A stretch of DNA of 64,000 bases, taken from the NCBI GenBank assembly GCA_963736685.1, contig CAVTPZ010000015.1, positions 124,001-188,000 of the forward strand, in the 5' to 3' direction. The position numbers were made by a program, and so were the translations under genes. The notes under the pieces were generated by a model that ran no database searches, had not been told where the DNA came from, and worked only from the letters and a program-made list of their open reading frames with translations. How positions within the stretch are numbered: position 1 is the first letter of the stretch; each line of letters starts with the position of its first letter. This document shows positions 53,982-61,157 of this stretch, in pieces. Source of the DNA: DASUPK01 sp963736685 (lineage in GTDB: Bacteria > Actinomycetota > Thermoleophilia > Solirubrobacterales > 70-9).

Positions 53982-54276
53982 CTGCGCACCGGTCCCGCGG
54001 GAGGTTCGCTCCGTGGCTGCCCTGCTGGAGCGCCGCTGGACACTGGGCACGATCTACGCGTGCTCCAGCGGCGCCGTGCGCTTCAACGAGTTCCGCCAGT
54101 CGCTGCCGGGAATCTCCCCGACCACGCTCTCGGACCGTCTCGACCAGCTCGAGGCGGCCGGGATCGTGGAGCGGCAGCTGGTTCCCGGCCGCCCGCCGCA
54201 CGCCGAGTACCGGTTGACGGTGACGGGGAAGCGGCTGGCCGAGGCCGTTTCGGGCCTGTTGCGCCAGCCCGCCTAG
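53962..54276 (+). CDS. HxlR family winged-helix regulator
   Basis: 104 residues. ALLERRWTLGTIYACSSGAVRFNEFRQSLPGISPTTLSDRL is the HxlR DNA-binding core, here given only as its ends: ERRWTLGTI and GISPTTLSDRLDQLE, with the wing REYRLT-like AEYRLTVTG. An N-terminal pair of cysteines (CRSC) could sense redox or aldehydes as in some HxlR proteins. It overlaps the end of lon by 20 bp. Confidence 0.85.
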   Translation: MSPRCRSCAPVPREVRSVAALLERRWTLGTIYACSSGAVRFNEFRQSLPGISPTTLSDRLDQLEAAGIVERQLVPGRPPHAEYRLTVTGKRLAEAVSGLLRQPA

Positions 54277-55332
54277 CTAACGACCCCTGAGCTCCGGCAG
54301 CACCTCTTCGCCGAACAGGCGGACCTGCTCGTTCAGGCCGGGCAGCCCGTCGATCTCGACGTCGGCCCAGGAGCGCAGCGTGAACGGGTCCGTGAATGAG
54401 ACGAGAGCGTGCTCGAACCCGGCGGCAGCGTAGGTGTCGGTCAGCCACGCCAGCCAGTCATCGGGGGTGCCGGCGACGACCAGGCGGTCGGCGATCGAGT
54501 CGGGGGTGAGCTCCAGGGCGCGCTTGACGTCGCCGGCGGCGAAGGCCTCATTCACCGGCGCGACCTCGTCAAGGCCGATTCCGTGGCGTTCCAGCAGCGC
54601 CGGCGGCATCGACGGGATGTAAAACGCCGCGAGGACTCTGCCCGCTCTCTTCGCCGCGTCGCCGTCCGCGGCGATCGCGCCGAGCAGCGAGTCGGAGAGG
54701 TCGAGGCCCTCCCGGGTCCTGCCGCCGCGCTCGGCGCCCGTCTCGAAGGCATCGACCGCATAGGTGAGCGCCTCCGGCGAGTATGCGCACGCCGTGCAGA
54801 GCCCGTCGGTGATCTCCCCGGCGAGCTCCATCGACTTGGGGCCGCCCATCGCGCCGATTTTCAGCGGCAGGCGCTCCTGGACGGGCCTCGCCGCGGTCGT
54901 GATGCCCGAGTACGCGTAGAAGTCGCCCTCGAAGTCGATCTCACCATCGTCCAGCAGGGTGCGCATGACCTGGTGCGCCTCGCGCAGTCGCGCGATCGGG
55001 CGGGTGCCGCGCCACTGCACGCCGTACTGCTCGAGCATCGCGATGTTGCCGATCCCGAAGATGACCTCCGCGCGGCCGCCGCTCAGCTCGTCGAGCGTCG
55101 CGGCCAGCTGCGCCACGTAGGTCGGCTCGCGCATGAAGATCGGCGCGACGCAGGGCCCGAGCCGAATTCGCTCGGTCTCGCGCGCGGCCGCAGCGAACAG
55201 CATCCAGGCGTCCTTGTGGTAGATCTCGTCCGCGCTGTAGCAGGCGTGGTAGCCGAGCTCGTCCGCGATCCGGATCGACGTCAGAAGCTCGTCGGTCGGT
55301 TGCTCGGGGAGCAGTTGGAAGCTCGCCAACAC
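54277..55332 (-). CDS. LLM-class F420-dependent oxidoreductase
   Basis: 351 residues, luciferase-like TIM barrel. N-terminus AIRIADELGYHACYSADEIYHKD and PIFMREPTYVAQLAATLDELSGGR are typical of F420-dependent LLM enzymes (methylene-H4MPT reductase-like). The conserved RIRLGPCV and GGPKSMELA boxes are also present. It probably reduces or oxidises an aldehyde, alcohol or ring with F420. It is tail-to-tail with the HxlR gene. Confidence 0.9.
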   Translation of the reverse strand: MLASFQLLPEQPTDELLTSIRIADELGYHACYSADEIYHKDAWMLFAAAARETERIRLGPCVAPIFMREPTYVAQLAATLDELSGGRAEVIFGIGNIAMLEQYGVQWRGTRPIARLREAHQVMRTLLDDGEIDFEGDFYAYSGITTAARPVQERLPLKIGAMGGPKSMELAGEITDGLCTACAYSPEALTYAVDAFETGAERGGRTREGLDLSDSLLGAIAADGDAAKRAGRVLAAFYIPSMPPALLERHGIGLDEVAPVNEAFAAGDVKRALELTPDSIADRLVVAGTPDDWLAWLTDTYAAAGFEHALVSFTDPFTLRSWADVEIDGLPGLNEQVRLFGEEVLPELRGR

Positions 55333-55422
55333 CAGGCCTCACCCTATCCCGAGCGCGGCGGCAGCACGACCGGATTCGGACGGACTGATGTAACGCCCGC
55401 CGCGGTCTCCAGACTGCCCCGC

Positions 55423-56208
55423 ATGCACATACCCAAGAACATCCAGAGCTTCATCGACAGGCACGCCGACGAGGCCCCGACGAAGTACGACGATCTGCGG
55501 GCCGTCGTCTTCAACGGCACCCTCAAGCGCTCACCCGAGCCGAGCCAGACCGAGGCCCTGCTGGCGATACCACGGGGGATCATGGAACGCGTGGGCGTCA
55601 GGTTCGACCTGGTCCGCACCGTCGACCACGTGATTCCGCCCGGCGTGTGGCCCGACATGACCGAGCACGGCTACGAGCAGGACGACTTCCCGAAGATCTA
55701 TCGCGAGCTGGTCGAGCCGGCCGACATCCTGATGATCGCGGGCCCGATCTGGCTCGGCGACCAGGCCTCACCGACACGCCGGATCATCGAGCGGCTCTAC
55801 GCCTACTCCGGAGAGGTGAACGAGGCCGGCCAGTGGTCGTACTACGGGAAGGTCGGTGGAGCGGTCACGACCGGCAACGAGGACGGCGGTAAGCACGTCA
55901 GCGCCCAGGTCCTCTACGCGCTCCAGCACATCGGCGTCACGATCCCTCCTCAGACCGACTCTTACTGGAACGGCGAGGCCGGCCCCGGTGATTCCTACGC
56001 CGATCCGGGAAGCGGTGGCCCCGAGAACGCCTGGACCACCCGAAACGCGACGTTCATGGCCTGGAACATCCTCCACTTCGCGCGCATGCTCAAGGATGCG
56101 GGAGGCGTCCCGGCCCACGGCAATTCCACCTTCGACTGGGATCTCTCGATGCCCGAGCACCCCAACCCCGAGTACCGTGCGCCCAGCGAACCGTCCTCCG
56201 GCTCATGA
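55423..56208 (+). CDS. Flavodoxin-fold NAD(P)H-dependent oxidoreductase
   Basis: 261 residues. Flavodoxin-like features: VVFNGTLKRSPEPSQTEALL is the FMN phosphate loop, AGPIWLGDQASPTRRIIERL the FMN ring loop, and GAVTTGNEDGGKHVS the third loop. It differs from WrbA by a long C-terminal extension (WNGEAGPGDSY, NATFMAWNILHFARML). It probably reduces quinones or similar acceptors. Divergent from the LLM oxidoreductase across 90 bp. Confidence 0.88.
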   Translation: MHIPKNIQSFIDRHADEAPTKYDDLRAVVFNGTLKRSPEPSQTEALLAIPRGIMERVGVRFDLVRTVDHVIPPGVWPDMTEHGYEQDDFPKIYRELVEPADILMIAGPIWLGDQASPTRRIIERLYAYSGEVNEAGQWSYYGKVGGAVTTGNEDGGKHVSAQVLYALQHIGVTIPPQTDSYWNGEAGPGDSYADPGSGGPENAWTTRNATFMAWNILHFARMLKDAGGVPAHGNSTFDWDLSMPEHPNPEYRAPSEPSSGS

Positions 56209-56218
56209 GCTCATCTGA

Positions 56219-56626
56219 ATGAATACGTCCCAGCAGGAATCCGACGGAGCAACGCGCGTGGCCTACATCCTCGGCGTGCCCCTGGCCGACGACGTCGTTC
56301 GGCAATGGCCGCAGATGGGGGAGGCCGTGCGCAGCAGCGACCTGGTCGCGAGTGTCGAGGGCAACTTCCCCGAGCTCACACTTGAGGTCGGCAGGCGGCT
56401 GCAGCTCGATGACGTAATCGTGGTCGAGTGGACCTGCGACTACGGTGACGGCCGGCTGTATCGGAACGTGACGATCGGCGAGTTGGAGGACGGGAAAGCC
56501 GTGCGCGTGACGGACTACTGGGGTGAGCCCACCGAGACACCCGAGTGGCGCCGGCCGATGACCGACGCTCTCGAGATGCCCGGCGACGGCATCTGGCCGG
56601 ACAACGAGCACCTCGGCCACTACTGA
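56219..56626 (+). CDS. SnoaL-like (NTF2-fold) protein
   Basis: 135 residues. VVEWTCDYGDGRLYRNVTIGELEDGKAVRVTDYWGEP is the last half of a SnoaL-like cone, shown here by its ends VVEWTCDYG and VTDYWGEP. The usual first helices are replaced by a stretch that fits poorly, so this may be an N-terminally altered member. Members are enzymes or ligand binders. Eleven bases separate it from the flavodoxin-like gene. Confidence 0.7.
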   Translation: MNTSQQESDGATRVAYILGVPLADDVVRQWPQMGEAVRSSDLVASVEGNFPELTLEVGRRLQLDDVIVVEWTCDYGDGRLYRNVTIGELEDGKAVRVTDYWGEPTETPEWRRPMTDALEMPGDGIWPDNEHLGHY

Positions 56627-56716
56627 TCGGGATCGACCGAAGGCGTCGGGCTGTGCCGGCTGGCGGCGAACGAGGAAGTACGATCGTTCCGAGCCTGTGA
56701 GCGAGGAGATGGCCTT

Positions 56717-57190
56717 GTGGCCTATCAGGATCTGACAGACAAGGATGCGGCGATCGCTGACGGAGAGCCGAAGGCCAGCTCGACGACCGTGCTGGTCAGT
56801 CGCCGAGAGACGTTCAACGCGGCGCACCAACTGCGCGATCCGGATAGATCCGACGAAGACAACGAGCGTCTGTTCGGCAAGTGCGCGAACCTGCACGGCC
56901 ACAACTACGTCCTCGAGATCGTCGTGGCCGGCGAGGTCGAGGACGAGACCGGCTACGTCATGGACCTGAAGGAGCTCTCGGACCTCATTCACCGGCGTGT
57001 CGTCCAAGACGTCGACCACCGCAACCTGAACACCGATGTGGCCTGGCTCGAGGGGCGCATCCCCACCGCCGAGAACCTGGCACTGGCCTTCTGGGAGCGG
57101 ATCAGCTCTGAGCTGCCGGAAGGGCGGCTGCGGACGGTGCGCCTGTGGGAGACGGACAAGAACTGGGCCGAGGTTGGAGAGCACGCCTGA
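56717..57190 (+). CDS. 6-pyruvoyl/6-carboxy-tetrahydropterin synthase family (PTPS/QueD-like)
   Basis: 157 residues from GTG 56717. Zinc ligands H37 (AAHQL), H60 and H62 (CANLHGHNY), catalytic C56, D100-H101 (VDHRNLN) and E145 (LWETDKN) are all intact. The enzyme removes triphosphate from dihydroneopterin triphosphate to make a reduced 6-substituted pterin. C-X3-HGH spacing matches QueD-type (PTPS-I), but the long N-terminal segment SDEDNERLFGKC and the ETDKN end resemble animal PTPS. No preQ0 genes are near; it leads a coupled methyltransferase, glycosyltransferase and SDR. Confidence 0.9.
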   Translation: MAYQDLTDKDAAIADGEPKASSTTVLVSRRETFNAAHQLRDPDRSDEDNERLFGKCANLHGHNYVLEIVVAGEVEDETGYVMDLKELSDLIHRRVVQDVDHRNLNTDVAWLEGRIPTAENLALAFWERISSELPEGRLRTVRLWETDKNWAEVGEHA

Positions 57191-57962
57191 GACACGGCTC
57201 CGGCGGGGTCGCGAGCTGCCGAAGCGCTACACCGCCGCGGACCTGCGAGTACTGACCGCGGACGAGGCGAGACGGTTCGTTCCCGAGAAGGGAGCTGATC
57301 CTCAACTCGACAGCTCCCTGGCCTGGGAGCTGCTCTACCGGCTGGAGCCCGAGCTCTTGGACAGGCTCGTGACGGCAGAGCGGCTGCACCCCGGGGTGCT
57401 GGAGTCGTTGCCGCAGGGTGTCGAGCGGGTCGTCGAGGTGGGGGCGGGCACGGGTCGCCTGACGATGGAGCTCATAGACCGCGCAGACGAGGTACTCGCC
57501 GTCGAGCCGGCCGCGCCGTTGCGCGAGCTCCTGGATCGAAAGATCTCCAGGGCAGACGGCGGGCATCGCGTCAGAGTCACCCACGGGTTCTTCGACGAGT
57601 TGCCCGCTGCGGACGACTGGGCCGATCTGGTCGTCAGCTGCTCAGCCCTCACCCCCGCCGCAGGCCACGGCGGAGACGCCGGTCTGGCCGAGATGGAGCG
57701 GGTCTGCCGGCCGGGCGGCACCGTTGCGATCGTCTGGCCCAACAATCTCGATTGGCTCGCTGCACATGGCTACCGCCACCTGAGCTTCGAGGGCGAGATG
57801 TGCGTCGAGTTCGCGAGCCAAGCGGAGGCCGTCGAGCTCTGTTCGATCTTCTATCCGAACGCGGTCGCGGAGGTGCGTCGCCTCGGCCGAAGCCAGGTCC
57901 CGTACGAGCTGCTGGGAATAAACCCGCCGCGCGACCTTGCGATCAAGGCAATCGCCCGATGA
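57174..57962 (+). CDS. SAM-dependent methyltransferase
   Basis: 262 residues. SAM loop VVEVGAGTGRLTMELID and the acidic VEPAAPL fit class I methyltransferases; IVWPNNLDWLAAHGYRHLSF lies in the substrate half. It has no ATG; TTG 57174 overlaps the PTPS gene by 17 bp and is the best start. It could methylate the pterin or the sugar made by its neighbours (inference). The stop overlaps the glycosyltransferase ATG. Confidence 0.85.
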   Translation: MESTPETRLRRGRELPKRYTAADLRVLTADEARRFVPEKGADPQLDSSLAWELLYRLEPELLDRLVTAERLHPGVLESLPQGVERVVEVGAGTGRLTMELIDRADEVLAVEPAAPLRELLDRKISRADGGHRVRVTHGFFDELPAADDWADLVVSCSALTPAAGHGGDAGLAEMERVCRPGGTVAIVWPNNLDWLAAHGYRHLSFEGEMCVEFASQAEAVELCSIFYPNAVAEVRRLGRSQVPYELLGINPPRDLAIKAIAR

Positions 57963-59050
57963 GGATTGCGGTCATCGCACCGCTGGTCGCGGCGATCCGC
58001 GAGCCTCAGTGCGGCGGCTCCCAGGCGTTCGTCGCCGACCTTGCGCGCGGCCTGCTCGGCAGAGGCCACGAGGTGCACCTCTATGCCGCAGCCGGATCGG
58101 AGGTGCGGGGTGTCCGGGTGATCGATGCGGGCGTCGATCCGCGGGCGCTGAGCGCCACGCTCTATCGGGCCTCCGGCCCAGTTGCCGACGCGGACGCCGC
58201 CGCCGACTCGTTCGCCGCCGTCTACTCGGCGGTCCGCGAGGATCGATACGACGTCATCCACAACCACGCCTTCGATGCACCGGCGATAGCCCTCGCCGCC
58301 GATCTGCCCGCCCCTGTGGTGCATACGGTCCACCTGCCCCCGGACGAGGCGGTCGCCGGGGCGCTGCGCGAGGCCACGCATTCCGACACCCCGCCCACGG
58401 TGGCGGGGGTGTCCGAGTCCCAGGCGAGCGCCTGGCGCCGAATCGTCCCGATCGCGGCCATCCTTCCGCCTCGCGTCCCCACCGGCCTGATCGAGTGGTC
58501 GCCCGCCGGTGGAGAAGGCGCACTCTTCGCCGGCAGACTGAGCCCCGAGAAGGGCGCGGCCGAGGCCATCGAGATCGCCCAGGCGGCCGCCCTTCGCATC
58601 GACCTCTACGGCGACAGCTACGACGCCGAATACGCGCGGGACAGGATCGACCCTCGGCGAGCGGACCCGGGCGTCAGCGTCCATCCAGCGGTGCCGCGCT
58701 CGACCCTCTGGGCTGCGATGGCTCGCGCCGCCGTCGTACTCTGCCCCGGGATGTGGGAGGAGCCGTTCGGCATGCTCGCCGCCGAGGCGCAGGCGTGCGG
58801 GACTCCGGTCGTCGCCTTCAAACGCGGCGCCCTGGGAGAAGTGGTCGTGGACGGGACGACCGGCTTCCTGACCGCACCCGGCGACATCGAGGCCGCGGCC
58901 GATGCGGTCGGCAGGGCAACGGGGCTGTCGCGCTCGGAGTGCCGTGCGCACGCTGAACGTAGCCTCGATCTGGAGCGGAGCCTTGACGCTCACGAGCAGC
59001 TCTACCGGCGGGTCGTTGACGCCGCGCCCAGGGCCGCCGCGCGTGGCTGA
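57959..59050 (+). CDS. GT4-type glycosyltransferase
   Basis: 363 residues, GT-B fold. N-terminal REPQCGGSQAFVADLARGL is the donor-binding start; the C-terminal domain has AGRLSPEKGA and EEPFGMLAAEAQACGTPVVAF with the E-x7-E box of retaining GT4 enzymes. It would add a sugar from an NDP donor to a small-molecule acceptor. ATG overlaps the methyltransferase stop as ATGA. No membrane segment. Confidence 0.92.
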   Translation: MRIAVIAPLVAAIREPQCGGSQAFVADLARGLLGRGHEVHLYAAAGSEVRGVRVIDAGVDPRALSATLYRASGPVADADAAADSFAAVYSAVREDRYDVIHNHAFDAPAIALAADLPAPVVHTVHLPPDEAVAGALREATHSDTPPTVAGVSESQASAWRRIVPIAAILPPRVPTGLIEWSPAGGEGALFAGRLSPEKGAAEAIEIAQAAALRIDLYGDSYDAEYARDRIDPRRADPGVSVHPAVPRSTLWAAMARAAVVLCPGMWEEPFGMLAAEAQACGTPVVAFKRGALGEVVVDGTTGFLTAPGDIEAAADAVGRATGLSRSECRAHAERSLDLERSLDAHEQLYRRVVDAAPRAAARG

Positions 59051-59768
59051 CTCTCCTCACTGGCTGAACGGGCGGCTGGCGGTGGTGACGGGGGCCAGTC
59101 GCGGTATCGGAGCGGCCACCGCCGAGGCCATCGCGGCGGCCGGTGCCCACGTGATCGTTGCCGCGCGTGACGACGAGCCCCTCGACGCAGTCGCCGAGCG
59201 CATTCGCGAGCACGGGGGGGAGGCAACCGCGAAGCCGACCGACGTGAGCGATGCCGAGGACGTCGAGAGCCTCTTTGCATCGTCAGCGAAATTGGGCAGC
59301 GTCGCCGCCCTCGTCTGCGCGGCAGGCGTTCTCAGGTCGGCGCCGTTCGACGAGATCACGGCGGATGCCTGGACGGAGTCGCTCGACGTGAACCTGACCG
59401 GCACCTTTCTCTGCTGCCGTGCGGCGTTCGCTGCGATGCGCCGCTCCGGCGAGGGGCGCATCGTCAACTTCGGTTCGCTCTCAGGCGTCTACGCCACCGA
59501 GAAGTTCCCCGGGCTGACTGCCTACAACGTCTCCAAATACGGGGTCATCGGCCTGACGGAGGCGATCGCGGCCGAGGGCAAGGAGCACGGGATCAGCGCG
59601 ATCTGCGTCAGCCCGGGCGCCGTCGACACCGAGATGCTGCGTCAGGCGAACCCGTCACTGCGTCCCGGCCTCACGCCCGCCGACGTCGCCGAGCTGGTCG
59701 TCGCCCTGATGGACAGCCGCCTGGTCGCGGCCAGCGGGGCGAACATTCCCCTCTTCTCGAACGAGTAG
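59043..59768 (+). CDS. Short-chain dehydrogenase/reductase (SDR)
   Basis: 241 residues. VTGASRGIGAATAEAI is the NADP loop (Arg after Ser favours NADPH), CAAGVL follows strand 4, and the catalytic Ser-Tyr-Lys is in NFGSLSG and YNVSKYG. GAVDTEMLRQA and the C-terminal ASGANIPL are typical SDR. It might reduce a pyruvoyl side chain as sepiapterin reductase does. GTG 59043 overlaps the glycosyltransferase stop. Confidence 0.92.
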   Translation: MADSPHWLNGRLAVVTGASRGIGAATAEAIAAAGAHVIVAARDDEPLDAVAERIREHGGEATAKPTDVSDAEDVESLFASSAKLGSVAALVCAAGVLRSAPFDEITADAWTESLDVNLTGTFLCCRAAFAAMRRSGEGRIVNFGSLSGVYATEKFPGLTAYNVSKYGVIGLTEAIAAEGKEHGISAICVSPGAVDTEMLRQANPSLRPGLTPADVAELVVALMDSRLVAASGANIPLFSNE

Positions 59769-59780
59769 GCCGGCCTCGCG

Positions 59781-61031
59781 TCAGTCCGCGAGGGACCAGA
59801 GATCGATTCCCTCGTCGGCAAGCCGGCCGGCGTCGGGCCGCGCGCTCATTCCGACCAGGCGGGCCGCTGCCGCCATCTCCGAGTCCGTGTCCAACTCGGG
59901 ATCGCCTCCGCGGTCGACTCCGACCGCCGCCCGCAGAAGCCCTTCCTGTAGGTAGAAGCCGACCAGCCTTCCCTCCTCCAGGCTGCCCCGGATCACGAAG
60001 TCGTCCCACTCCGTTGCGTGACCGGCGTACTCGAGCTTGTGCTCGTACTGGTCGGACCAGAAGGTGTGGACGTAGTCGTAGGGGTCGCTCGAACCCAGCA
60101 TCGATCTCGCCGCCGCCTGCCCCATCTTCTCGCCGTTGTTGTAGTGCTCGACCCGAACCCGCCCGAACAGCGGATGAAGGTGGTTCGCCACGTCGCCGGC
60201 CCCGTAGAGGTCGGGGGCGCTGGCACGGCAGCATTCGTCCACCAGCAGCCCGTTGTCCTGATCGACGGGTGACGTGAAGTCGGGGACGACCGGCTCGATC
60301 CCGACACCGACCACGGCGAAGTCACATTCGATGCGATCCCCGCCCGCCGTCACGGCCGCAGCGACCCTCTCGCCGCCCTCGAAGGCGGTGATCTTGCTCT
60401 CGGGCATCAGCTCCACTCCCTCGGCGCGGTGGAACTCGCCGATCACCCCGCCCACCTCCTCGCCGAGCAGCCGCTTCAGCGGAACGCTCTGCGGGAAGAT
60501 CGCGGTCACCCGTACCCCGAGCTGCGTCAGGCAGGCCACGACCTCGCACCCGATGAACCCCATCCCGACGACCACCGCGTGGCGATCGGGCTGGATCTCG
60601 TCCTTGATCGCATCGCACTCGGCAACCGTGCGGAGCTGGTGGATCCCCGCCAGCTCGATCCCAGGGATGTCGAGCCGCCGGTTCCGTCCCCCGGTGGCGA
60701 TCAGGGCCTTCCGATAGTCGATCTCCTGCCCAGACTCCGTGACGAGCAGGTGGGCGCCGGGATCGACCGAGGCGACCGACCCGGTGAGCGTCTCGACCTC
60801 GTTCTCCCCCCACCATTCTTCAGATCTCACGTACCAGCCCTCGAGATCCTCCTCGGAGCGGAGATAGGTCTTGGAGAGCGGAGGCCGGCCGAAGGGCACC
60901 GCCGGTTCCCGGCCGATCAGGACGACCCGGCCCTGAAACCCTTCGTCCCGAAGTGTCGCCGCAGCGTTGCCGCCGGCGAGGCCGCCGCCGATGATCACGA
61001 TCGGCTTGCCATCGTCCGGCGCGGACGTCAT
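59781..61031 (-). CDS. FAD/NAD(P)-dependent oxidoreductase, ferredoxin-reductase type
   Basis: 416 residues from ATG 61031. FAD loop IVIIGGGLAGGNAAATL, NAD loop VVVGMGFIGCEVVACL, and APDLYGAGDVANH in the second FAD motif. Same family as 34818-36068 but with the complete N-terminal Gly motif. It likely transfers electrons to a ferredoxin or oxygenase partner not in the window. Tail-to-tail with the SDR, 12 bp apart. Confidence 0.93.
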   Translation of the reverse strand: MTSAPDDGKPIVIIGGGLAGGNAAATLRDEGFQGRVVLIGREPAVPFGRPPLSKTYLRSEEDLEGWYVRSEEWWGENEVETLTGSVASVDPGAHLLVTESGQEIDYRKALIATGGRNRRLDIPGIELAGIHQLRTVAECDAIKDEIQPDRHAVVVGMGFIGCEVVACLTQLGVRVTAIFPQSVPLKRLLGEEVGGVIGEFHRAEGVELMPESKITAFEGGERVAAAVTAGGDRIECDFAVVGVGIEPVVPDFTSPVDQDNGLLVDECCRASAPDLYGAGDVANHLHPLFGRVRVEHYNNGEKMGQAAARSMLGSSDPYDYVHTFWSDQYEHKLEYAGHATEWDDFVIRGSLEEGRLVGFYLQEGLLRAAVGVDRGGDPELDTDSEMAAAARLVGMSARPDAGRLADEGIDLWSLAD

Positions 61032-61157
61032 CGACTGGCAGTATCGCGCGGAAACCACAGGCGGGCTGCAGTTCCTGACAGCTGGGCGGAGGCCAGGTAG
61101 CTCGTGGCAGACTAGGGCCGTGACCGCGAACGCCTCCAAGACGAGGCAGCGCGGGCT

